From Polaromonas sp. CG_9.7 (GTDB lineage: Bacteria; Pseudomonadota; Gammaproteobacteria; Burkholderiales; Burkholderiaceae_C), in NCBI RefSeq assembly GCF_015752205.1, contig NZ_JADOVG010000003.1:215833-279832 (forward strand): 64,000 bases of DNA, given 5' to 3'. A program made the translations under genes and the position numbers. Under the pieces are notes generated by a model that saw only the letters and a list, made by a program, of their open reading frames with translations, was not told the DNA's origin and ran no database searches. Positions 36,685 through 43,746 of this stretch are shown in pieces (within the stretch, counting starts at the first letter, position 1; the number at the start of each line of letters is the position of its first letter).

Positions 36685-37270
36685 ACCCTTTGTCAGCGTC
36701 TTGCTGGCGGGAGCGGCGCTTGCAGGCTCTGCCAGCGCGTGGGCGCATGGGAACTTTGGCGCCGACACCTCCATCTGGACGGCAAGTGCACATCTTTTCA
36801 CGTCGCCGCTGTCGCTGGCTGCCCTGATTGGCCTGGCGCTGGTCCTTTTCGGCATTCGCGAGCCCTTGTCGGTGCTGGCTGCCGCGCTGGCTGCCGCATC
36901 AGCGGTTGTGGCAACCGCGTTTTCAGCGCATATTCCTGCCGTGGTGGCGCCGGCAGCGGTGGTGGTCATCGGTCTCAGCGCGGTCGCCGGTTGGCGCCCC
37001 TCGGCGGCGTTTTCCTTGCTGCTGGCGCTGCTGGCCGGGCTGGCCGCAGGGTCTGCGGCGGACCTTGAGCAGCCGCGCTGGCAGGAGCTGACCGGCATGG
37101 CGGTCACGGTGATGGTCTGCGCTTTCTGGCTGCTGGCGGTATCGGACAACCTGAACCGCAGCGGTCGCTTCCAGACGCTGATTCCTCTCGCCCGGCGGGT
37201 GCTGGGCTCCTGGGTTGCGGCGATTGCGTTGTTGCTGGGTGCACTGGCGCTAGTAGCCAAAAACACCTGA
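36674..37270 (+). CDS. Second HupE-like small membrane protein
   Basis: The 198-aa protein has a signal-like start (MLRKPFVSVLLAGAALAGSA, followed by WAHGNFG, again exposing AH at the mature end) and about six hydrophobic helices. It begins with GTG at 36674 inside the end of hupE, so the two are coupled. It lacks the HPLSGLDH motif but keeps ASAHLFTSPLSLAALIGLAL in the same place. It looks like a degenerate partner of HupE, perhaps forming a heteromer. No family name is certain. It closes the zinc-linked gene run. Confidence 0.7.
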   Translation: MLRKPFVSVLLAGAALAGSASAWAHGNFGADTSIWTASAHLFTSPLSLAALIGLALVLFGIREPLSVLAAALAAASAVVATAFSAHIPAVVAPAAVVVIGLSAVAGWRPSAAFSLLLALLAGLAAGSAADLEQPRWQELTGMAVTVMVCAFWLLAVSDNLNRSGRFQTLIPLARRVLGSWVAAIALLLGALALVAKNT

Positions 37271-37359
37271 AGCGGCGTCGCTTCAAACATCCACAAAAAA
37301 CTGGGTGCATGCGGGCCAGCGGTCAAAATACACACCCAGGATCACTTGAGGCTAGGCAC

Positions 37360-38385
37360 ATGAACCAGACACCGCACGAACAAAACCCGGCAATTGCGCT
37401 GCCATTGCCCACACACCCCGTACAGCGTCCGGCGCACCTTCTTTCGCTGACATTCCACGGCTTGGCGCCTGGCCCCCGGCTGCTGGTGCTGGGCGCCGTG
37501 CATGGCAACGAAGTCTGCGGCGCGCAGGCCATCACAGCGCTGATCGAGGAATTCACCCGAGGCGAACGCGCCATCGAACGCGGCACCGTCACCTTTGTGC
37601 CCGTCACCAATCCGCTGGCCTATCAGCTCAAGCAACGCACCGGCGAGCGAAACCTCAACCGCAACATGGCGCCCAGCGCGATTCCGCAGGATTTCGAGGA
37701 CCGCATTGCCAATGTGCTGTGCCCGCTGCTGGATTCGCACGACGTGCTGCTCGACCTGCACTCCTTTCACACCGGCGGCGCACCCTTCGTGATGATCGGC
37801 CCGTCCGACAACCGGGGCCAGCTGGAACCGTTTGCCCACGCCGCCGAGGAAATGCAGCTGGCCCTGCACACCGGGCCGCACCGCATCGTCGAAGGCTGGC
37901 TGGAAACCTATGCACGCGGCGTGCAGCGCCGCGCCGCAGCGCCGGCCACCGATGCCAGCCGCCGCGCGCAAACCCTGGTGACCAATCCCAACTACGGCGT
38001 GGGCACCACCGAATACATGCGCGCACGCGGTGGCTACGGCGTCACCCTGGAATGCGGCCAGCACGATGACCCGCAAGCCGTGGGGGTGGCACGCCATGCC
38101 ATTTTGCAGACGCTGGCGCTGCTGGGCCTGTCGCCGCTGCCGCTGGTCGCCGAACCGGCAGACCGCGAAATATTAAGGCTGGTGGACGTGACCGACCGCG
38201 AAGATGCGAACGACACCTTCATCCGGGAGTGGCGCAGTTTTGATGCCGTCAGCGCCGGCGAGGTGATTGGCAGGCGGCAAAGCGGCATGCCAGTGAAAGC
38301 ACCGCAAGATGGCTTCGTGGTCTTTCCCAACCCCCGCGCTGAAGTCGGCCAGGAATGGTTTTACTTTGCACAAAAACGGGCTTGA
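37360..38385 (+). CDS. M14-type deacylase (succinylglutamate desuccinylase/aspartoacylase family)
   Basis: The 341-aa cytoplasmic zinc hydrolase has the first zinc motif GAVHGNEVCG (H..E), TNPLAYQLKQRTGERNLNRN (substrate carboxylate arginine region), the second zinc histidine in LLDLHSFHTGG and the catalytic glutamate in GVTLECGQHDD. The family removes acyl groups from acylated amino acids such as N-acetylaspartate or succinylglutamate; the substrate here is open. The ATG at 37360 was chosen over an upstream GTG because the conserved part begins soon after. It is not obviously linked to the zinc genes 90 bp upstream. Confidence 0.82.
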   Translation: MNQTPHEQNPAIALPLPTHPVQRPAHLLSLTFHGLAPGPRLLVLGAVHGNEVCGAQAITALIEEFTRGERAIERGTVTFVPVTNPLAYQLKQRTGERNLNRNMAPSAIPQDFEDRIANVLCPLLDSHDVLLDLHSFHTGGAPFVMIGPSDNRGQLEPFAHAAEEMQLALHTGPHRIVEGWLETYARGVQRRAAAPATDASRRAQTLVTNPNYGVGTTEYMRARGGYGVTLECGQHDDPQAVGVARHAILQTLALLGLSPLPLVAEPADREILRLVDVTDREDANDTFIREWRSFDAVSAGEVIGRRQSGMPVKAPQDGFVVFPNPRAEVGQEWFYFAQKRA

Positions 38386-38394
38386 AACCAGCAG

Positions 38395-38460
38395 AATTGC
38401 ACGCTATATGCTACTTATTTTGTAGCTATTTATGCATACGTGATATGCGCAAAAGGCACT
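38395..38460 (-). repeat. Dispersed repeat, copy 7
   Basis: On the minus strand: GTGCCTTTTGCGCATATCAC, spacer, ATAAATAGCTACAAAATAAG and TAGC. It lies just after the deacylase stop. Confidence 0.65.
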
Positions 38461-38640
38461 TTAGACTCCGAATTTAGTCCCCGCAGCCCTTCCCCACCCC
38501 GTTCTGGGTGGGCCTGTGATGACCGGGAAAAACGGGACAAGGGCCGCGCGCTGTTTGAGCGCAGCGAGTTTGCGCGGACCCCCGCTTTTACCGGACAGCG
38601 CAGGTTGCCCGAAGCGAAGCGCAGGGACCTGGACAGCCGG

Positions 38641-38691
38641 GTCGCCTTTCTTTGCTTACTTTCTTTGGCGAAGCAAAGAAAGCAAGTCGCC
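38641..38691. repeat. Palindromic intergenic element
   Basis: A 12-bp perfect stem CTTTCTTTGCTT (38646-38657) / AAGCAAAGAAAG (38671-38682) lies between two direct copies of GTCGCC. I recall very similar CTTTGCTTACTTTCTTTGGCGAAGCAAAG elements as repeated intergenic sequences in several betaproteobacteria; that comes from memory, not from comparison here. The remainder of 38460-38790 shows no gene. Confidence 0.7.
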
Positions 38692-38790
38692 CACCGGGCG
38701 AGACCGGCCAGCAAAACCACGACAAGATTATCAAGCCATCAACACGCAACAGCCGGTTTTTGGACGATCGGCAATGCCCAGCCTCAGCCC

Positions 38791-39330
38791 TTATCCCTTA
38801 ACCCGCGAAGCAAACGTCTTCCGGAATTTCTCGACCTTCGGCCCCACGACAAACGCGCAATACCCCTGGTTCGGGTTGTTCTCGAAATAGTCCTGGTGAT
38901 AGTCCTCGGCCGGCCAGTAATCGGCCAGCGGCAGCACTTCCGTCACGATGGACTTGCCAAAGGTCTTGTCCTGCCCGGCTTCACGGATGAAGTCGTCGAT
39001 CACCTCTTTTTGTTCGGGCGTTTCGTAGTAAATACCGCTGCGGTACTGCGTGCCCGCGTCATTGCCCTGACGGTTCAGGCTGGTCGGGTCATGGATGACA
39101 AAGAAGATTTCAAGAATTTCGCGCAGCGTGATGTCAGCCGGGTCATACGTCAGCTTGACGACCTCGTTGCAGCCGGTGCGGCCGGTGCAGACCGCTTCAT
39201 AGCTGGGCCGGGCCGCCTGGCCGTTGCTGTAGCCCGACTCGACGTCGGTAACGCCGCGCACCTTGACGTAGACCGCCTCGGTGCACCAGAAGCAGCCGCC
39301 CCCCAGGGTGATGGTTTGTGATTGGCTCAT
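38791..39330 (-). CDS. msrA: Peptide methionine-S-sulfoxide reductase MsrA
   Basis: The 179-aa enzyme repairs oxidised methionine using thioredoxin. The catalytic motif GGCFWC lies at 11-16 (C13 nucleophile), followed by VESGYSNG, HDPTSLNRQGND and the end DYHQDYFENNPNQGYC with a resolving cysteine. Length is normal for a single-domain cytoplasmic MsrA. It lies 30 bp downstream of the LysR gene on the same strand. Confidence 0.93.
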   Translation of the reverse strand: MSQSQTITLGGGCFWCTEAVYVKVRGVTDVESGYSNGQAARPSYEAVCTGRTGCNEVVKLTYDPADITLREILEIFFVIHDPTSLNRQGNDAGTQYRSGIYYETPEQKEVIDDFIREAGQDKTFGKSIVTEVLPLADYWPAEDYHQDYFENNPNQGYCAFVVGPKVEKFRKTFASRVKG

Positions 39331-39360
39331 GAGTAAGATTTCCTTTTTTGACCAACCACT

Positions 39361-40254
39361 TTAGCCGCTTGGCCGCGTGCTTGCATCGCGCACGGCTTGA
39401 ACGAATAAGGCCAGTGCGGGATTGTCGCGGGCGGTTTTCCACAGGCAATGGGTGTCGTAGGGGGTGGTGGCGCAGTCCAGCGGAATAAAAACCGTGCCCG
39501 CCATGGCCGAACGGCTAAGCGCCGCCGGCACGAGCGCCACACCCATGCCCTGCGACACCAACGACACCACGCTCAGCCAATGGCGCAACTCGTAACGGAT
39601 CTCGGGGTGAAAACCTGCGTCGGTGCAGATGCCCAGGATGCGCTCGTGGTAGTCGGGCGACACCGCGCGCGACACCACGGCAAAGGGCTCGCCCTGCAGC
39701 GCCTTGAGCGACAGCGAGGCCTGCCGCGCCAAGCGGTGACCGGCCGGCAGGCAGCCAACCAGCGCCTGGCTGGACACCAGGATCTGCGACAGCTCGGGTG
39801 GCACGCGGGTGGTGTGGACAAAACCGATGTCGAGCCGGTCATGCGCCAGTTCGGTCAGCTGCTCGCTTGAACTGAGCTCCTTCAGCATCAGCCGCAAAAA
39901 CGGATACTGCGCCTGAAAACGCTCCAGGATGCCAGGCAGGCCGCTGTACAGCATGGTGCCTGAAAAGCCAATGGCCAGGCTGCCGGCCATGCCCTGCGCC
40001 ACGTCCCGTGCATGGCGGGACGCCTGCGCCGCCTGGTCCAAGAGCGCCTGTGCGGCGGGCACGAAGGCCAGCCCGGCGGCGGTGAGCGTGACCTGTTTGC
40101 TGTTGCGGGTGAAGAGCCGCGCACCTACCGACGCTTCAAGCTGCTGGATGTTCAGAGACAGCGGCGGCTGCGAAATCGACAACCGGCGCGCCGCCCGGCC
40201 GAAGTGCAGTTCTTCGGCCAGAGTCAGAAAATAGCGAAGGTGTCGGAATTCCAT
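39361..40254 (-). CDS. LysR-type regulator divergent from gcdH
   Basis: The 297-aa regulator has the winged helix-turn-helix (ELHFGRAARRLSISQPPLSL at about 15-34) and a LysR effector-binding domain of the CatM/BenM-like kind (GFSGTMLYSGLPGILERF, DIGFVHT, GMGVALVPA). It is divergent from glutaryl-CoA dehydrogenase with a 165-bp spacer holding an inverted repeat at 40268-40292. Control of gcdH, with a glutarate- or lysine-derived signal, is the simplest reading but is inferred from position. Confidence 0.85.
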   Translation of the reverse strand: MEFRHLRYFLTLAEELHFGRAARRLSISQPPLSLNIQQLEASVGARLFTRNSKQVTLTAAGLAFVPAAQALLDQAAQASRHARDVAQGMAGSLAIGFSGTMLYSGLPGILERFQAQYPFLRLMLKELSSSEQLTELAHDRLDIGFVHTTRVPPELSQILVSSQALVGCLPAGHRLARQASLSLKALQGEPFAVVSRAVSPDYHERILGICTDAGFHPEIRYELRHWLSVVSLVSQGMGVALVPAALSRSAMAGTVFIPLDCATTPYDTHCLWKTARDNPALALFVQAVRDASTRPSG

Positions 40255-40267
40255 GGATACAAATAAT

Positions 40268-40292
40268 ATATCGTTGCATTGCTAATTGATAT
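40268..40292. promoter_or_regulatory. Candidate LysR operator
   Basis: ATATC at 40268-40272 and GATAT at 40288-40292 form a dyad with a 15-bp centre in the LysR/gcdH divergent region, close to the LysR start. It has the T-N11-A style symmetry; it is short and therefore weak evidence. Confidence 0.35.
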
Positions 40293-40419
40293 TGGACAAG
40301 TATTCATGATGGGCTAACAATCAAGCTAAATGCAAGTGTCAGGCAGGCAAAAAATGTTTCCCCTACACTTTGCACACGCCCCCCATCCACCTGCCCCACC
40401 GAACCGCAAGGACTGCACC

Positions 40420-41616
40420 ATGAAAACCAAATTCAACTGGGAAGACCCGCTTTTTTTGAACGATCAGCTGACCGAGGACGAACGTGCGGTGCAGGAGGCG
40501 GCCCACACCTTCTGCCAGGAAAGACTGCAGACCCGCGTGCTGATGGCCGCGCGCCATGAAAAGTTCGACCGCGAGATCATGACGGAAGCGGGCGCCATGG
40601 GTTTCCTGGGCTCGACCATCGAAGGCTACGGCTGCGCCGGCCTGAACTATGTCAGCTACGGTCTGGTGGCGCGCGAGGTCGAGCGCGTTGACAGCGGCTA
40701 CCGCAGCGCCATCAGCGTGCAGTCTTCGCTGGTCATGCACCCGATCAACGCCTACGGCAATGAAGCGCAAAAGCAAAAATACCTGCCCAAGCTGGCGACC
40801 GGCGAATGGGTCGGCTGCTTCGGCCTGACCGAGCCGAACCACGGCTCCGACCCGGCCAGCATGCTGTCGCGTGCCAAACCGGTCGATGGCGGGTTCATCA
40901 TGAACGGCGCCAAGATGTGGATCACCAACAGCCCGATCGCTGACGTGTTCGTGGTCTGGGCCAAGCTCGAAGACCCCGATGGCAAGGTCGGCGGCCAGGA
41001 AAGCATTCGCGGCTTCGTGCTGGAAAAAGGCATGAAGGGCCTCACCGCCCCCAAGATCGAAGGCAAGATGAGCCTGCGCGCCAGCATCACCGGCGAGATC
41101 GTGATGGACGGCGTGTTTGTTCCGGAAGAAAACCTGCTGCCCAACGTCAGCGGCCTGAAGGGTCCGTTCGGTTGCCTGAACAAGGCGCGCTACGGCATTG
41201 CCTGGGGCGCCTTGGGCGCGGCGGAAGACTGCTGGCACCGTGCCCGCCAATACACGCTGGACCGCATCCAGTTTGGCCGCCCGCTGGCGCAAACCCAGCT
41301 CATCCAGAAAAAACTCGCCGACATGCAAACTGAAATTGCGCTTGGCCTGCAAGCCTGCCTGCGCGTGGGCCGCCTGATGGACGAAGACCGGGCCGTGCCC
41401 GAGATGATCTCGCTGATCAAGCGCAACTCGTGCGGCAAGGCGCTGGACATTGCCCGCATGGCACGCGACATGCACGGCGGCAACGGCATCCATGACGAAT
41501 ACCACGTCATCCGCCACATGATCAACCTGGAAACCGTCAACACCTACGAAGGCACGCATGACGTGCATGCGCTGATTTTGGGCCGTGCGCAAACCGGCCT
41601 GCAGGCTTTTTATTGA
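40420..41616 (+). CDS. gcdH: Glutaryl-CoA dehydrogenase
   Basis: The 398-aa FAD enzyme oxidises and decarboxylates glutaryl-CoA to crotonyl-CoA in lysine, tryptophan and aromatic breakdown. It shows [17 protein letters not shown] (acyl-CoA/FAD site), [20 protein letters not shown], the decarboxylating-type active site with Glu in [20 protein letters not shown] and [22 protein letters not shown] precedes the ATG at 40420. The N-terminal [18 protein letters not shown] is typical of GcdH. No electron-transfer flavoprotein genes are adjacent. Confidence 0.93.
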   Translation: MKTKFNWEDPLFLNDQLTEDERAVQEAAHTFCQERLQTRVLMAARHEKFDREIMTEAGAMGFLGSTIEGYGCAGLNYVSYGLVAREVERVDSGYRSAISVQSSLVMHPINAYGNEAQKQKYLPKLATGEWVGCFGLTEPNHGSDPASMLSRAKPVDGGFIMNGAKMWITNSPIADVFVVWAKLEDPDGKVGGQESIRGFVLEKGMKGLTAPKIEGKMSLRASITGEIVMDGVFVPEENLLPNVSGLKGPFGCLNKARYGIAWGALGAAEDCWHRARQYTLDRIQFGRPLAQTQLIQKKLADMQTEIALGLQACLRVGRLMDEDRAVPEMISLIKRNSCGKALDIARMARDMHGGNGIHDEYHVIRHMINLETVNTYEGTHDVHALILGRAQTGLQAFY

Positions 41617-41675
41617 TCATTCATGCCTCTAGCGCATGTCCATCATGCATAAGCAGCTATTAATTTTATAGCATT
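41617..41675 (+). repeat. Dispersed repeat, copy 8
   Basis: GCCTCTAGCGCATGTCCATC, then ATAAGCAGCTATTAATTTTA and TAGCA: the clearest plus-strand copy. The 17-bp near-palindrome GCTATTAATTTTATAGC ends just before the start of the next gene. Confidence 0.8.
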
Positions 41676-41677
41676 TG

Positions 41678-42457
41678 ATGGACCTGGGTTTATTCAAGCC
41701 TCTGCTGACCAGCCTGGCAATGCCGCCATTGGCGCCGCTGCTGCTGGCGCTGCTCGGCGTGGTGCTGGCATGGCGCCGAAAACGCAGTGGTCTGGTGCTC
41801 ATCACACTGTCACTCGCGGCGCTCTGGCTGCTTAGTTGCCACGGCACGGCGGTGTGGCTGGCGCGCCATGCGCTGCCGCAGTTTGAGCCGGTTAGCGCCG
41901 CGCAAATCAAGGCAAATCAGGTTCAGGCTGTCGTCATCCTTGGCGGCGGCGTGCTGCCTGACTCGCCCGAATACGGCGGCGTATCCCAACCATCCGCTGT
42001 TTCCGCTGCCCGGCTGCGCTACGGCATCTGGCTCGCACGCCAGTCGGGCCTGCCGCTGGCCTTCAGCGGCGGCATCGGCTGGGCTGCGGACGGCATGCCG
42101 ACGGCGTCGGAAGCGGAAGTGGCCGCGCGCGTGGCGCAGCAGGAGTTTGGCCTTGCGCTGCGCTGGAGCGAAGCCGTGTCGCGCGACACCGACGGCAACG
42201 CGCGCCTGCTCGCGCCGGTGCTGATGCGCGAAGGCGTGCAGCGCATTGCGCTGGTCACGGATGCCTGGCACATGCCGCGCTCGGTGGCGGCTTTTCAACG
42301 CGCAGGCTTTGTCGTGACGCCCGCGCCGATGGGGTTCACGCGGCCCATCGAAAGCCCGCTGCTGCAATGGCTGCCGTCTGCGCAAGGGCTGCTGGCTTCA
42401 CGGCAGGTGTTGCGCGAATGCCTGGGCCGGGCGGTTGGACGCTTCACGCCAATATGA
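41678..42457 (+). CDS. YdcF/ElyC-like DUF218 membrane protein
   Basis: The 259-aa product has two N-terminal membrane helices (PPLAPLLLALLGVVLAW, LVLITLSLAALWLLSCHG) and a DUF218 domain: VQAVVILGGGV, LPLAFSGGIGW, SRDTDGNARLLAPVL and ALVTDAWHMPRSVAAFQRAG. This is the ElyC/SanA arrangement tied to envelope biogenesis. It begins at the ATG 41678 directly after repeat copy 8, one codon after a possible TTG. No clear ribosome-binding site is present, so the repeat may have displaced the original one. Confidence 0.83.
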   Translation: MDLGLFKPLLTSLAMPPLAPLLLALLGVVLAWRRKRSGLVLITLSLAALWLLSCHGTAVWLARHALPQFEPVSAAQIKANQVQAVVILGGGVLPDSPEYGGVSQPSAVSAARLRYGIWLARQSGLPLAFSGGIGWAADGMPTASEAEVAARVAQQEFGLALRWSEAVSRDTDGNARLLAPVLMREGVQRIALVTDAWHMPRSVAAFQRAGFVVTPAPMGFTRPIESPLLQWLPSAQGLLASRQVLRECLGRAVGRFTPI

Positions 42458-42527
42458 TGTCGAAGGGAAATGCCATGCGCATTCACTCTTCATCACGCCT
42501 TTGTTCATGGAATGGGAACCCGACCGA

Positions 42528-43649
42528 TCAGGCAATGACCGGTAAAAACAGAAAAGCCAGCGCAAGCAGCAAATACACGCCGATGAGAAGGATGCCTTCA
42601 AACCAGGTGGTTTCTCCGTCGCGTGCAATGTTGTTGACGATCAAGACGGCGCTGGCAATGGCAAACAAGGCCATCGGGTTGTCAAAGACGAGGTTCATGG
42701 GTTTACCCATGAACCAGGAGCCGATGACCAGCAAAGGCGCCACGACAAGCGCAACCTGAATGGCCGAGCCCACGCAAATGTTGAGCGCCAGCCCCATTTT
42801 TCCCTGACGGGCAAACCAGGAAGCAGCGAACAGATCCGAGGCTGTGCCAATGACGGCCAGCACGATCACGCCGACAAAAACCGGCGACAAGCCAAGAACC
42901 TTGGCAGTGTCTTCAAGCGCCCCGGACACCAGATGCGCCTCCATGGCGATAAAAACAGTTGCCGCGACCAGCACGCCCACGGCCATCTTCACCGTCCACT
43001 CGGCCGCTTTTTCATTCTCGCTGCCCGCTGGGCTTTCATTGCGTATTTCCCTTTCAGGCGAGAAAACGTTTCGGTGCGTGATGAGTGTGTAAACCAGGTT
43101 GGCGGCATACAGCAGGATCAATACGACCGACACGCCCAGGCTCAGATGCTCGTCGCTGACCGCCTGGTTTGTGCCAGGCGCAAGGTGGCGGCTTGCGAGG
43201 TCGAACACCGCCGGCAGCAACAGCGCAATCACGACCAGCACCAGAAGGCTGGACATCTGGCCGGCCTGGTCGCGGTTGAACAACTGCCGTGGACGGCCAA
43301 TGCTGCCGACCACGATGGCCAGCCCCAGACCGAGCAGGCTGGTGCCGATGATCGAGCCGGCGATCTGGGCTCGCACCACTTCAATGTTTCCGCTGGCGAG
43401 CACGAAGAAGGCCAAAACAATTTCCGCGATGCTGCCAAAGCTGACGTTCAAAAGTCCGCCAATGGCGGCGTTTGTTTTTGCGGCGAGTTGTTCGGTCGCG
43501 CGGCGTGCCCAGTCAGCCAGGACGCCAATGCCCACAGCACCGGCAAGAAAAGTCCAGACCGGGCTGGTGGCCAAGAGATAGTGGATCGCGGGTGCCAACG
43601 GCACGAGCAACAAAAGACCCAGCGGTAAAGCATGTGCGCGCAGGTTCAT
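42528..43649 (-). CDS. CaCA-family cation/proton antiporter (ChaA/VCX-like)
   Basis: The 373-aa membrane protein has about eleven helices in two inverted repeats, the first with GGLLNVSFGSIAEIVLAFFV, the second with GVIVLAVIGTASDLFAASWF and LNICVGSAIQVALVVAP. This is the calcium/proton antiporter architecture. The signature differs from the usual GNxxE and GNxAEH forms: the Asn after FG is Ser in repeat 1, and repeat 2 has SD where AEH is expected. Ion choice is therefore uncertain. The ATG at 43649 gives the normal N-terminus. It follows the molybdoenzyme gene on the same strand after 97 bp. Confidence 0.82.
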   Translation of the reverse strand: MNLRAHALPLGLLLLVPLAPAIHYLLATSPVWTFLAGAVGIGVLADWARRATEQLAAKTNAAIGGLLNVSFGSIAEIVLAFFVLASGNIEVVRAQIAGSIIGTSLLGLGLAIVVGSIGRPRQLFNRDQAGQMSSLLVLVVIALLLPAVFDLASRHLAPGTNQAVSDEHLSLGVSVVLILLYAANLVYTLITHRNVFSPEREIRNESPAGSENEKAAEWTVKMAVGVLVAATVFIAMEAHLVSGALEDTAKVLGLSPVFVGVIVLAVIGTASDLFAASWFARQGKMGLALNICVGSAIQVALVVAPLLVIGSWFMGKPMNLVFDNPMALFAIASAVLIVNNIARDGETTWFEGILLIGVYLLLALAFLFLPVIA

Positions 43650-43746
43650 GGTGGTGCAGGCCAATGCAAAACCTTGCCCTCTGGAACAGACCACTCTGCC
43701 AAGGCGATCTGCGCTATTTTTTTAACCGCCATGGGGACCGCTTCTG

